Assembly (NCBI GenBank): GCA_018398765.1
Contig: JAHBMJ010005879.1
Span: 27,501 to 91,500, forward strand
From: Chromera velia
Taxonomy: Eukaryota; Sar; Chromeraceae
Length of the DNA stretch: 64,000 bases
Direction: 5' to 3'
Both the position numbers and the translations under genes were made by a program. Positions 1-11,979 of the stretch are shown piece by piece. The notes under the pieces are model-generated. The model saw nothing but the letters and a program-made list of their open reading frames with translations. It ran no database searches and had not been told where the DNA came from. Within the stretch, counting starts at the first letter, position 1, and every line of letters begins with the position of its first letter.

Positions 1-2162
1 AACCGCAGGTACGTCCGTCTCCTTTTCTCAGCCATCTCTTTGGTTATCTTTTTGTTTTGAGTAGCGTCTTTATTTGCCCCCCTTCCTTCTTTTATGTCTC
101 CTCTCTTCAGGGCCCCCCTGTACGAATAGTTGCCGACTGCTTGCTCGACTCTACCATCGAATTCGATCCCTCGGCAGTCGCAGACCTCCAGTGCCAACTT
201 CTGGTGAACAAGAGGGCATTCGACTTCCGTCTCGCACAGACAGTGAAGGGGGGGGGGGGCACAGGAGACGGCTGCCTGCTGTCGGGTGTCGCAGAGGCCA
301 CTCCCAGCTTCCAGAGCGCCCTGCGGGAATTCCTCGGAGGGCTTGTCGTGGAGTTCCGCCTCGAGCGGGGGAAGATCAGATTCCGGGTCTCCAGGGGGGG
401 GAGATTCCTAGAGTCAGGGTGAGTGGACTTTGGGGGGATTTTTTTTTGTTTCACCTCCTTTCTGCTGCAAGCTTGTTCTTTAAGAATTTCATTTAGCTTG
501 ACTATCCTTCTCAAAACGCAACCTGGTCTCCTGCCGTTTTTGCCCGAAAGGCAATTTGGGGGGGAGGATCCCGAGATGGCCAGTGAGGATGAAAGGGCCT
601 CTCTCTCTCGTCTTTTTTCTCTGTTTGAATCGGCCCGAGCTAGTTGCGGCAGTATGAACTTTTATGGTCAATCTCGTATTTGTTTTCTTTGTTTCGGTCT
701 GGTGCTTCTTTCGCACCCTTTCTGCTTGACGGAGACCTTCCTATCTGCTTCAGAACTTCTTTTTCTCGTGCCTTGTCAGCTTCTTTCCTTTCCTTTCCTT
801 TCCTTTCCTGTCTTTTTCTTCCGTTACTGCTCGTTGCCCTGTCGTCCTTATTCTACTGTTCCTCCTTCTGGACACACTGCAGGGCACGAGACCTCTCTGT
901 GGGCCCTCACGAAGTCGTCTCCCGGGTCTTCCCGAGGTTTTCTTCGTGTCCTTCTCCCTCCGCAACTGTGTTTCTGGGGGGAGATGGGGAAGCTTCTCAT
1001 TCAAGTTGCTCTTCGTTCTCGACCTTGGAGCTGTTGGAGAGTGAGGCTGAGTGGTTCCTCGAGGAGGCAGACAGACAGTCAGTCACTCTCTATTCTTGTG
1101 AGCTTCTTTCTTCGCTGTTATGCTTTTTCCTTTTCGCTTTCGGGGAGGTCATGGTGAAAGACTTTCCGCCAGAGCGTCATATGCCAAACTAACGGCAAGT
1201 TCCTGTGGATCTTTTGTTGTGCAGGTTTACCTCTTTGCTGTTTTTCGACTCATGATGTATTTGCCCAGTGCACACTTTCACATACGTACGGCATCGCTCC
1301 GAGACACTTCTTTTTATGTCTACAGCAAGGCCGCGTGTTCCCTCCTTTGTTTGCCTGCGTGCAGCCTCGGCCAACGTGCAGCAGGCGGCGTTCACAGTCC
1401 TTTTTTAAGTCCTGCCTCAGTGCTTGTCCCTCTGGTGCTGTGCGGTCCTCCCGCGTGGGCGTCTTCGGATGCGGACCCGAACAGCAGAAATGCGCATGGA
1501 AAAGCTGCAGACGCAAGTTGGTGGAATTCCTATGGCGGCACTGAGGGTGCAGCCGTGCAAGCGAAGGTTTTCTTGGGGACGCACCGATTGTGTCTGACCT
1601 GCACGCCCATCCTTCCCCTGCCGGTATCCCGATCCCACGGCCTGCATGCAACTCTGGCTGGGGCACGGCTGCGGCTCCACAGAGAGGGGGGGGTGATTGA
1701 CACGAGTAGTGCACTGGAAGAGGGACAGTGGGGGTTCCTCACTCTGGACAGAACCAGAAAGGTCAGACAGACTGCCGCATGAGTCTTTCTTTCTTGCGCT
1801 TTCGAATTGACGTACAAATACACACACGCACGCACACACATTCGCGCGCGCGTGCGTGCGCGCGTAAGGCAAGAAAAGCTGAAAGAAGCACATGGAACGG
1901 GGACTGTCTGAGAAAGAAGGCGAGCGTGGACTCTCTCTCTCTCTCACTGTGTCCCTGTCTTTCTTTCTTGTTTGCTCCTCTGCCATTTCACTCAGTTACT
2001 TGCGACTCCGACTGGGATTTTTTTTCCAAAAATTTTCCAGCCCTTGATTTCATCCCTCCATTTCCCCTCCCCCTCTTTTGTACGTCTGTCCTGTTCTGTT
2101 TTAGCTGCGTGCAGGTTGTCTGCCTGACAGCAGGGGAGCTGGAGGTCTTCAGACCCCCTCTG

Positions 2163-2196
<34 letters not shown>

Positions 2197-5100
2197 TGAC
2201 TTTGTTCTTGGGTGTGGTGGGTGTTGGGGTTGTTTGGGGATTTCTCTGACTGAAGGGGTTGCTGCCGTCTCATGGTTTCGAGCCCTTGCCTCGGCTGGCC
2301 TTCGTTTGCTTTTTGGCACTCTGTGTCTCCCATGCAGCTGTCCTGTTGCTTCTTCGTAGGATGAAATTGTCCATCGATTCCGTCAATTTCTGTGAAGATC
2401 TTCCGAAGACAATGGTTCGGGATCAGGGTTCAGTGGATGATCTCATTTCTGTTCCGTTGTGGCGTCTTCTTTGTCTCTCTGTCTGCTCGTGTGCAGGTTG
2501 GTGTCTGGGTGGTAACGGGACGGAAGGAAGAAGACGTGTTCCGAGAGGGAGACGAAAGGGAGGGGCGGGGGTTGGGAGAGGAAGAGGGGGGGGCTCTGAT
2601 TGAAGGACCTGGCGGGTTGGAGTTGGATGGAGACAGAAGGGGAGGGAAGGGGAAGAGAGGGGCGTCCATCCCTGGGGGGGATGAGAAGAGGGCCCTCGTT
2701 TGGGCTGCCTGCCTTCACTTTGTGCATGATGAAACTGCGGGAGAGAAGGTGAGCGAGTGGCCTGCAGAATTTCGCAAACAGAAGAGAAGAGAAGAGAAGA
2801 AAAGAGAAGAAAAGAGATATTCAACGAAGACTGATCATATTAAAAAGAGATTTACTCATCGAGAGTGCTTCCAATTATAAAGTCAATACAGTTAAAAGGA
2901 AATTTTGGCGTTCCTGCGCACAGAAACTTCTGCGCGGGACTGGCGCAAGTTGGTAAGCTCATCTTCAACCCCGCCACAATCGAAGATTTTTTTCGAATTT
3001 TCAGAAAGGTCAAAGAGATCCGCCCCTCGTTAGCAGAAAGTCCTCGTTTCCATCTGTTCTATCACAGCGCTACCTGCAATTGGAAGGTGCTCTTGTGAGA
3101 GAGGGGACATGCTCTCTGTGCCCATAAATCATTTACGCACCTTTTTTTTGTTTTTGCAGCTCTGTGCCCCAGGAAGCGCGGGAGACAAATTCCTTCTTGC
3201 GGAAGTCCTCGCTCTGCCCTCAACGGCTTCGGTCTGTCTTTTGTCTCCGAATGTTCTGCTTCTTTTTCTCTTGTATTTTCCCAGGCCTCTTTTCTTCTCT
3301 CTCCCACCCTGCACACCTTTCTTCCGTACTAAATTGTGTTTGCCCTGCCCTGAACACCTGAGTAGTCTGCCTATCCGTTCTTTTCAGTACTGCAGCCTGC
3401 TGTTATGCAGCCAAGTAGCCAATTCGAGCGGTTGTGCAGTTGTGGGTCTCCACACCCTGCAGATGACGCAAAGAGAGAGGATGAAAGAGGGAGAAAGTTT
3501 CGGCCCTCTGTGTGCCGACACAATGCTTGCTTGCCTTTCTATTCATATGTGTCTCTGATCTTTCGCGCAGGAAGCCGGACGAAGCAACAACGGAGCGAGT
3601 CGAGAGGCAGACAGGAGAGGCCAGAGAGAGAAAGAAAACTTTCCTCACATGCCACTCGGATCCTGCGCTTTCTGGGAAGTCCAATTTGCAGTCAGTCAGT
3701 CATTCTGTCACGTAATTCCTCTCTGTCCTCTCTGCTTTTTGTTTCGTTTTCTGTCTCTGCATGCGCGTGCGTGTGTGTGTGTGTGTGCGCGCGCGCGCGC
3801 GTGCTTGCGGTCGTCCATGAAAGAGAAAAGAGGGAGAGGTGCCTGTCCACTTTGAAGAATGGAGAATTCTTTCCCCCCTCCCCTTCTCTCTCTCTCTCTT
3901 TCTTTCTCTCTCTCTCTCTCTCTCTCTCAATTGACAGACACAGAGTCGCCTCTCTCTGTGTGTGACCTGTCTTTTCTCCTTTGCAGGAGGGAGAGTTTCT
4001 GATTCTCGAGAGTGAAGAGAAAACTTTGAGGGCACGAGGGGAGGCGACTGCAGGTACTCACGCAGACTGTGTCTATACTGGCGCGAAGGGACATGGAGAT
4101 GAAGCGGGATTGACGACACCAAATGGAGACATAAACCGTCTCCGTTTGACCACGAAGTCTTTGAGCTCTCTGTCAGTCTGTCTTCTTTGCCCCTCGCCCT
4201 TGACTCTCTGTTCTCGGGAAGTTGCTTTTTTTTTTCTGCTGTAGCCATCTTGTGAGAAACGTGTTTTCCTTTTTACAGAACTGCTCTCAAGCTCTCGACT
4301 ACACCACGAACCCAACCTCCCAACCTCTCTTTTTCTCTTTCTCTTTGATGGAGCATCGTTTCAACTGTGCGAAGTGCATCCCCGCCCCCTTTCCCCTCTC
4401 CCCTCCCCTCCTCAGGTGCGTCACCCCGGAGGTCCCCTTCATCCAGTATCCCCATCACTCAGGGGATCTGCAGGGGGGGCCACAGGGGTGCCTCAGTGGG
4501 GTCTCTGGAGACACTGAGAAAGGGCCGTCCCCTTCTCTTCCACTGGGAAGGGGGGGAGGAGGGGAACCGGGGCCGGCAGGAAGAGAAAGTTCCCTTTCCA
4601 AAATGACCCCAGAGACAAATCCGGAGGCACAAAGCCAGGCTCTTCCCAGAAGAGCCCCTTCTCCCTCTCGTGCCTCTCCTTCCATGCTTTCCTCAGACGT
4701 TCAAAAGAGCAGAGAAGATGGAAGAGGAATACGAAAGCCCGGCCGTCTGTTGGATGAGGAAGCAGCAAAGATGCCTCCCCTCCCTTCTATGTCCCCAGCC
4801 GTCCCTCCCCCTCCCTTTTCAAAGTTCCCTTCATCTCGTTCTCTCTCGGCAGACGATGTTCATTGCACGGAAACCACCCCTGTCACTTCACACATCACCC
4901 CAGGTGTCTCCTCACAAAGCCCCTCTGTATCCTTTCACGCCCCTCACCCCGAAGCCCCCTTTCCCACTTCCCTCCTTCCCCCAATAGAGGAAGAACAAGA
5001 CTCCGCTACCTCTGCTGGTACGCCTGAAAGTGACAAGGAAGGGAAGAAGACAGAGGAAGAAGAAGGAAGACAGAGGGAGACGGCTGACCCCCCACCCTGC

Positions 5101-6795
5101 CAAGAGAGGGGAGCACCAGCACAAGTCGACAGACCATCAGGAAAGCCCGCAGAGCCCCCCGAAGAAAGCCAAAGCCAATCTCTCCACCATTCCCAAGAGA
5201 GTCATGGACAGTCCCCGTCTCTGTCTCAGTCCTCTCAAAAAGCACCCCTGTCCGTAGCCCAGAAAAGCGAGAGGAGCGTAAGGGACCAGTCAGTCCAGGC
5301 AGAGGACAACAGGGGTGATTCTGCCATTGCATTGAGGCCCGGGATGCCACTGCAATCTCCAGGAGAGCTCATGGAGGCAGACAGATCTTTTTTGTTGAAT
5401 CTCTTGGCACAACAGGGCGAAGAGAAGGCCCAACTGCTCTCCCTCGTCTCCTCACTTGTTGCCTCTCTGCAGCAGCAACATCACTCAGCAGAACACCCAT
5501 ACACTCATCCTTTTCCTGCTCACTCACTTCAATCACACCCGGCAGCTCCCTTGCACCTCCACCCCAACACACAGGACTCCCCCGAGCACCCCCTCCATNN
5601 NNNNNNNNNNNNNNNNNNNNNNNNNNCCCAGCCAGTGCCCTCCCAACAGAAAGATCTGTGCCATCCAACACAGCCTGCTATACGACAGCCGAACACCGTG
5701 CCTCCGTGTATTGCTGCACACTCGAGTTCCTTGTCCGTCGGTTTGAATGAGAACTTTCCCACTTCTTCTCCTGTCTCTGATGCTTTCCAGGGGACAGCCG
5801 GCCACCGCCTTGAGCCAGGGGAACGATGCAGCATTTCTGAAAGTGCACAGTCCCGGAAGCCTGGTTGTGCGCCCCTTGACGGAGACGGTGGTCATGTAAG
5901 GGAACCGATGGGTGAAGAAAGGCAGCAGAGACAGCCCCTGCAACTGAGCTCCAGCAGCAACCAGTGTTCGCTTCGAAGGCAGGAGACGGGCGGGAAGGAG
6001 AAAACAGACGCAGTTGAGGGCAGCGTCTGTCTCCCGAACGTCTCCCCAAGAGATTCCTTTCCTTCTCTCTCCCCGTACGGCCATCCAAGGAATTCACTCT
6101 CCTTCTCACTACCCTCATCTTCCTCCCATCTCCCCGTCCATTTTTCTTCCCATCTCCAGAAAGAAAAAGAGAACTTGGAACACGCCCCTTCCAACAGCAG
6201 ACCCGAATATGACCCTCTTCACCTGCAGTCGCTCTCCCTCTCGAGCATTTTGAATGAGGGAGAAGAAGGAGAAGGAGAGGAAGAGAATCGCCGTTCCCCT
6301 ACTGCTCTCTCCCTCTCCCCCCTGAGTCTTCACAGCCCGTTTGCATCAAGAGAAAGGGACAGGGAAGGGGGGCGGGTTTCTTCACAGAAGTCACAAGGTA
6401 GGCAGACAGAGTTGCAGTCACAGCCTTGGGTGCAGGGCAGAGAAGGAGGGAGAGATAGTAGGCCAACCGGAGTATCGGTATCCCAGCAGCAGGTCTGCAC
6501 ACGCAGAGACCCTCTGTCGTTCTCTGTACACACGGCCCCTCGTGGGTCGGCAGAGGGTCGTGGAAAATTGCAGAAGGAGAGTGTGCATTACAGAAGGAGA
6601 GAGGGTGGGGGTGCTGTAGATCTGAGCAGTGCTCTGACGCTGTCCAGTTTGTCTTTTGGTTCTCTGTCTGGGTTGGAAGCGGCAGAGAAAGAGAACCTGA
6701 TGGCGTCTGTGAGCAGCAGCGTGCAGCAGCTGTGTGCGAAATTGAAGGGGATGGAGGAGTTCCAAGAGAGGTCGAGGAGAAGGAAGGCACAATGA
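1..6795 (+). CDS. Multi-exon host gene, 3' part, product not recognised
   Basis: I read this as one spliced gene entering from the left edge. Exons: up to 8, 111-418, 883-1077, 1365-1761, 2115-2162, 2497-2748, 3160-3231, 3396-3509, 3571-3690, 3987-4053, 4279-4415 and 4474-6795. Reading phase agrees across every junction from 111 onward (0 to 2, 2 to 2, 2 to 0, six junctions at phase 0, then 1, then 0), which is hard to get by chance. Acceptors are CAG, mostly GCAG. The upstream exons encode a compact, mixed hydrophobic and charged sequence (for example LVVEFRLERGKIRFRVSRGG in the exon at 111-418), suggesting a folded beta-rich domain. A C2-like fold is only a guess. The last exon is low-complexity Ser/Pro/Gln/Glu. 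I do not recognise the family. The start codon lies left of the window. The 58-base intron at 4416-4473 is unusually short; a sequence error there is the alternative. Confidence 0.72.
782..808. repeat. (TTTCC)n microsatellite in an intron
   Basis: About five copies of TTTCC form a pyrimidine tract upstream of the GCAG acceptor at 882. Confidence 0.85.
2163..2197. repeat. (GTCT)n microsatellite beginning exactly at a splice donor
   Basis: The exon 2115-2162 is followed immediately by GTCTGTCTGTCT, so the first bases of the repeat serve as the intron's GT donor. The tract has about eight units. Confidence 0.8.
3763..3935. repeat. (GT)n/(GC)n and (CT)n microsatellites in an intron
   Basis: The intron between exons 3571-3690 and 3987-4053 carries a GT tract running into GC at about 3771-3801 and a CT tract at about 3886-3930. 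Confidence 0.85.
4474..6795 (+). CDS. Terminal exon of the 5' gene: long disordered tail with a C-terminal helix
   Basis: About 770 codons stay open to the TGA at 6793-6795. The protein is rich in Ser, Pro, Gln, His and Glu, with many SPS/SLS runs, so it is probably intrinsically disordered. Two stretches look helical: one around 5385-5480 (LLNLLAQQGEEKAQLLSLVS), and the C-terminus around 6675-6790, where KENLMASVSSSVQQLCAKLK is followed by a basic end (RSRRRKAQ). These could be short coiled-coil or binding segments. A gap of 28 Ns at 5599-5626 hides a few residues; the frame on both sides agrees if the gap size is right. Composition matches scaffold or regulatory tails, but no domain can be named. 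Confidence 0.75.
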   Translation, partial: GGPQGCLSGVSGDTEKGPSPSLPLGRGGGGEPGPAGRESSLSKMTPETNPEAQSQALPRRAPSPSRASPSMLSSDVQKSREDGRGIRKPGRLLDEEAAKMPPLPSMSPAVPPPPFSKFPSSRSLSADDVHCTETTPVTSHITPGVSSQSPSVSFHAPHPEAPFPTSLLPPIEEEQDSATSAGTPESDKEGKKTEEEEGRQRETADPPPCQERGAPAQVDRPSGKPAEPPEESQSQSLHHSQESHGQSPSLSQSSQKAPLSVAQKSERSVRDQSVQAEDNRGDSAIALRPGMPLQSPGELMEADRSFLLNLLAQQGEEKAQLLSLVSSLVASLQQQHHSAEHPYTHPFPAHSLQSHPAAPLHLHPNTQDSPEHPLHXXXXXXXXXXQPVPSQQKDLCHPTQPAIRQPNTVPPCIAAHSSSLSVGLNENFPTSSPVSDAFQGTAGHRLEPGERCSISESAQSRKPGCAPLDGDGGHVREPMGEERQQRQPLQLSSSSNQCSLRRQETGGKEKTDAVEGSVCLPNVSPRDSFPSLSPYGHPRNSLSFSLPSSSSHLPVHFSSHLQKEKENLEHAPSNSRPEYDPLHLQSLSLSSILNEGEEGEGEEENRRSPTALSLSPLSLHSPFASRERDREGGRVSSQKSQGRQTELQSQPWVQGREGGRDSRPTGVSVSQQQVCTRRDPLSFSVHTAPRGSAEGRGKLQKESVHYRRREGGGAVDLSSALTLSSLSFGSLSGLEAAEKENLMASVSSSVQQLCAKLKGMEEFQERSRRRKAQ
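5599..5626. other. Assembly gap (28 Ns)
   Basis: A run of 28 undetermined bases lies inside the terminal exon of the 5' gene. The flanks are His/Pro-codon-rich low-complexity sequence, so this is probably an unresolved repeat rather than a missing exon. Confidence 0.99.
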
Positions 6796-7199
6796 GCCGG
6801 TGATTGAGTGACAATCTCATCAGCAAAAACGGTGAGGCGCACAGACTCATGATTTGCGTTTGCGCTCACGCCGTCTCGCTGCTGCAGGGCCGGCTCAAAG
6901 GCGCTTCCCCACTTTGCGGCTGTCGTTTTACAATCAGCGAATCATTCCATCGATCAAAATAAGTAGGGAGGTCTTTGGTTGTCGTTCCAATCGATAGAAG
7001 AATGTGGATTAATGTAAAATCGGACTGTTCATCGCACCCATTGCATGCATGATACTCGAGCTGCATGTATACGTCATGTTGGCCACGACAACGTCAACGA
7101 GGATCACGAGGGGGACTACTGTGCAGTATAGTGCAGTGTTGCTAGTGTAACACTGTGGTCAACTAGCATGCAAACCCCTATCAAATCGGGGTCTAATTG
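6796..7199. other. 3' flank of the 5' gene, no further feature seen
   Basis: Mixed-composition sequence follows the stop codon. No open frame, RNA gene or repeat is evident; it should include the 3' UTR of the gene. I cannot place a polyadenylation site with confidence. Confidence 0.5.
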
Positions 7200-8165
7200 G
7201 ACAAATTGGGGGCCCGGCTCATTTTGAGTAAATTTCCTGGTATATAAAATAGGACGCAATTATATATGTTTTAGTCATTTTGTTATCACCCATTTAATAT
7301 CTAAAACATTCTAAAACCAGACTTTTATTAGGTTTCATATTTTTTAAAGTTAATTTAAATAGTACTAGAAACAGTAATATATCGATTTTCATAAAAAAAC
7401 TTTTTAATTGCATTTATAGTTTCAATTCATTATTTTACATTTTTGTTATAAAAATTATTTTTAATTTTCGGTGTATAGTTTTTAATTTTTTTTTATGATA
7501 GGATAGGATAGGATTTATGTTCCGGGTTGCCCCGCGGTCCACTGCTGGGCCTCGACTTGCACCGTCGTTTTAATTTTTAAACTCAATTTTTTGAATTATA
7601 CGGCCCAATTTTTTTATCGAACTCCAACAATCAACAGATAAATTAATATTAAAATAAATTTAATTTAAAAAATCAAAGTTATCAAACGTTCGTACTCATC
7701 ATTAACATTAAACAGTTTTACTTCAAAGTTTTATATAGAACTAGATATAGAAGTAGTATATAAAGGAAGAGTAAGAAACAAAGAGACTGACAAACTTTAT
7801 ATTCTGAATAGTAACTTATTAGTAAGACAGTCTTCAAGACCGTTCTAACATCGATTGTTTATATATTTCGCAAATTAGTCCAACACCGCTAAAAAATCAA
7901 ATTAACGTCCCGTCGTCCACAGTATATCTCTAAATGTAGACGCTGGCAGATGATGCTCCTTCTGGCTCACAGATAGTATGAAGCTGCATGATGAACTGCT
8001 CAAAATCAGATACCTCAATGCACCGTGCGCTCAACAAACTATCAACACTGCAGGAGTCTTTTTGGGGATGCACGACGTTTACAATGGAAAGTTAAAAAGG
8101 GAGGGGTGACTCTTTTTTGGAATAACACTTCGATATATAATTAATTTTTAATTTTTTAGTGTCAT
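7200..8165. other. AT-rich block with no coding potential
   Basis: Composition switches sharply to strongly AT-rich, dominated by poly-A, poly-T and TAAATT runs. A small GC-rich island at about 7520-7566 follows a (GGATA)n run near 7497-7512. The block ends in a T-rich run just before the copia-like coding sequence. No terminal repeats or ORFs were found. It may be an inserted, decayed element or the lost left end of the neighbouring fossil. Confidence 0.5.
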
Positions 8166-8195
8166 ACCTACAGGATCCAGAAGGAGGAGAATGAC

Positions 8196-10410
8196 GTGAT
8201 GAGTGGCATACCCAAGAGGGACAACTTCCCTGAGGGGTCCGAAGGGAAGGAGGAGTGCGTATCAGAGCTGGCATCCTGGGCCGAGAAGAAAGAGGTCTTC
8301 GACGCTGGGAAGGCTGACAAGGATACGCTGGTAGCGACCCTGCAAGGTCATATCGACCAGTTGGCGTCTGATGTGTTTGCTCTAAACGAGCAGGCCGACA
8401 AACTCCGCAAGGAAATAGACGTGCTCTCTCCTCCTCCCCAGGCCAAGGACGTCCCTGGGGGTGCTGCTGAAGGCCGCCTGCCTTCGGTATTCCAGATGAC
8501 CCCCCTTATGGGTGGGGGGGTGTATCTTACAGTGTCTCTCCCTGAAGTTTCAACCTACGACGGTGTCTGTAGGTGGGAAAGTGCATACTGGTGATATCGG
8601 GGCTCCGGGCGCTCCTGACATCTTCTCTTTCCTGGGAGTAAGGGAGTCGAGTAGGACTCAGGGGAGGCCGAAGTGTGACCCTGAGGATCCCCTCATCGCC
8701 TACACCCTGGAGGAGATCTTGACATCGGTTCTGAGGACCTTTGTGGAGATGCGCGATAAGGTCGTGGCGATGATCTTTATGCACGTTTTCAAGACGATCC
8801 AGTACTCAACCTCTGCTCTCGTCCTGGAGTACGAGAGGAATTCCTAGTAAACCCTGTAGGTTCGGGACCTACACAGAGCTGCTGGCATATCACAAGCGTC
8901 TTCTGAACTACCTAGTTGAGGAGAACATCGTCCATAAGCTTGGTGTGAAGTACAAGCTCGGGCTCCTGATGGCACACCTGTCAAACGACCTCATAATGAG
9001 ATGGCAGGAGAGGCAGAACTCGGTGGACCTCACCAGCGAAGTAGAGATCACTAAGGAGATCCATGTCATCGCTGCCCAGGCGGAGACCTTCAACAAGTCT
9101 CTTAGGGATGCCTGGGACCGGGGCCTGGTTAAAGGAGCTCTCATCAAGGACTTGAAGAGAGAGTGGGAACAGAAGGCGGCAACCTTCGGTGTGAAGGACT
9201 CGGGGGGTGCCTCGCGGGGGGGCATCATTCCGAAGGTTCCTTTTATGGCATTCGTGGGGCCTGGAGGAGTCCCGCAGAGGAAGTCGGACTCCCCTTCCAA
9301 GGCAAAGGGAGGGAAACCCTTAGGAGGAAAGACCCCTGACTCTGTCGGGAAGGGCAGGGACAACTCTGATCGCGGGAGGCAGGGCGGTGCTGGCGGGGGT
9401 TTCGGCAAGGGGGATGGCGGGGGGAGCTCTAATCGGGGGCGCTCTCCTAGGTCCAGTTCCTCTGCTCCCTCAAGTTGATACAATGACAAGGGGGTGGAAG
9501 GAAAGGACTGTCCTCCCACTCAGGCCGTTGTCAACCCCAGGGGCCCTAACAGGAACCCCGTTCTCGATCGATATGGTGTCCGACACCGGAACGGAACAGG
9601 ATCGGATGCGTTCATTGGAACCATGGCGGGTTCTGGAGAAACTCTCATCAAACCTGGTCAGTGGGATGGAGAGTTTCGGTCTTTGTGGGACAAAGCGTGT
9701 TGAGATCCTGCCAGCAGGAAGAGCCTTCCTCATGTGTACCACGATGGGCAGTGCCTGAGATGCAACCGTCCGGATGGATATGCAGAGTGGGGGGGCCATG
9801 GGGCTTGTCCTTGGTTTCGGAAGAAGGACAGCTGCCCATCGTGTAAACGATAGGCCATGCTCCCAACAACTGCCCTGACGAGAATGCGAAGAAGCGATGG
9901 ATGATGAAGCAGATAGACAAGACCGGGCAGGACAGGGGCAGCTCCGGAGGCCGCCCTAAGGGTCCTCCGGGAGGAGGAGGCCGTGGAGGCGGCTCCGGAG
10001 ACCGTCGAGGGTCTCCTTATCCTGGTCGTGGGGGCAGCTTAGGGGGGAGAGGAAGCGGTGGGGGTCGCGGCCGTGGTGGACATACCCTTTCTCCTGGCAG
10101 GTTCAACAATGAGAAGTTCGAAAAGAAGAACTTAGACTCCGGACAGGCGCAGCGAGGGGGTAGTATCCCTCCTGTGTCCTCGCAAAATGTCGATCCTGGG
10201 GGTCAAGACGATGATGATGGTGTCGTAGTGACGGGTGGCGTCTCACATGGGCAGGGGGACTCGTTCAACCTGACCATCCACGTGTCCAAGGGTGAGAAGA
10301 AGATCCCTCATGGGGAGGGGTCTCTCGGAAAGGTCTGCTTTGCAGACCAGCTTGGCCTCCCTTTGTCTATGAGCCTAGAGCCAAGTACTTGCCCGACTAC
10401 GACACAATGA
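8196..10410 (+). pseudogene. gag-like region of copia fossil A
   Basis: The N-terminal part has a heptad-like helix (LQGHIDQLASDVFALNEQAD) typical of Ty1/copia gag N-termini. Further on come Gly/Ser/Arg-rich nucleic-acid-binding tracts (about 9.3-9.5 and 9.93-10.1 kb) and a Cys/His cluster near 9.75-9.85 kb. Assignment rests on position and composition. Confidence 0.55.
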
Positions 10411-11979
10411 CCTTCCCTGTATGGCATGATGAGGCTGTGGAGCGCCTGTCTGCTTGGAATCCTGTTGGGACCCACACGGGGGTCGATGTATGGAGAGAAG
10501 GAGTCCGTGGAGCCTGGCAAACGCTCTTGTCCAATAAGCCTGAACGGACAGGCTTGGAACGTATGGGGTGGGCTATCTTCCCTGCAGGTTTGGAGACTTG
10601 TATGACGGTCATGCAAGCCTTCTAGTTGGAGTTCACTGCGGGAGGAGTCCAGCGCATCAGGGACATGATGGAGGAGCAGGACCCTCATCTCCCTGAGGTC
10701 ATCTCTCGCACGCGGGGACCAGAGGACGAGACCACCATGGATGTGGTGCCCTCTGGATTGAAGTCTGTTGTCTACATGGTCTCCCAATACGAGAGTGAAC
10801 TGATGAACGACCCGAGCAGGACCCAGCGTCGGGCTGGGTTTCCAGAAAAGTTTGAGGTCTACAAGGTTTCGGGAAATGCGAGATCCCAAATCCCCGAGCT
10901 CGTCGAGTATAGGGTCCTCAAGATCTATATTGACTCCTGTACGTTCGGGAACCTCATCTCCTGGAGGAAGGTGAGGAGCCTTATCTGTGCCTTTGGAGGG
11001 CTAGTTGGGAGGCCGGATATCCCGGACTAGACTGGTTTGTTCACGGGGGGCGTTGGGGAGGAGGGTGACGGGCCCCCAAACGGGGGGCTTCCCAGGAGGA
11101 TGCGGCACCAGCATTATGAGCATCTTGTCATGGGACAAGATTTCATTGAGTGGAAGGTGCAGCTGGAGATGCCCCTCCAGTCACGGGGACTGGGGGATGA
11201 GGCGGTGTTCTTTTGTCCTGCCGTTCTTGGCATCCGGTTTGCGACTCATGACCCCTCCGGGGCTTCCAAGAACATTGTCATCCCCTGCCTCCTCCACACA
11301 GTCGATCAGCCGAACCTCTCTGACGTGCTGATTTGCAATGCTCCTAGTGCAGGCCTCTTCGTCCCTCGTTCTTCGCCGAAGGATGTCCTCCCTACCTATT
11401 GCGCGTGGGCGGAGAGAACGAAGGAGGAGAGGCAGATCTTATATGGGGTGAGGCTGTCTATGGACCTGATATACCAGGAGGGGGTGCGACAGGGGATTCC
11501 GTAGGTTGATGTTGAGGTCATGGACACCTCCTTCAAGGTGGGAGCCCCGGAGGCCTACATTATCCACAAGCTATGGGAAGACAGGCCGGACGGGTACGGC
11601 CTCAACCACCTCCCTCGAGCAGTGTATGACCGCAGCCCGCACCACAAAGCCGTTCCGAACGAGTCCTTTCAGCACTTTCTTAGGGGAGGTCCCCAAGGCG
11701 GGTCATCTGGGTACTGGTTCCAGTCACTGCAGGAGGTGTGGGACCGGCAGAACAAGGCGCGGCAGCTGAAGCAGCAGAAAGATCCTCATGAGAGGATTCC
11801 TCGAACCCCTCTCCCCGATGCGGAGAAGAAGAGGTTGGCTAAGAAGGACTTCAGAGCCACATCCGATGGCATTGAAGTCTCTGTGGCTGCCTACCCGATC
11901 ACGTATTGGGTCGTGGGTGGATGGACTGCTTCGGAGCTGGCGGACACCGACCACTGTCAGTAAGGTCCCTTTCTCGCGG

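Noticed and set aside
1225-1260. GCAG acceptor at 1224 as the exon start of the 5' gene
   Set aside because: Read in the phase required by the previous exon, it meets a stop within about ten codons, whereas the acceptor at 1364 stays open to a donor in the right phase.
5369-6194. Minus-strand frames over the terminal exon of the 5' gene
   Set aside because: Low-complexity Ser/Pro codons leave the opposite strand open by composition; the plus-strand frame has the phase-consistent exon chain.
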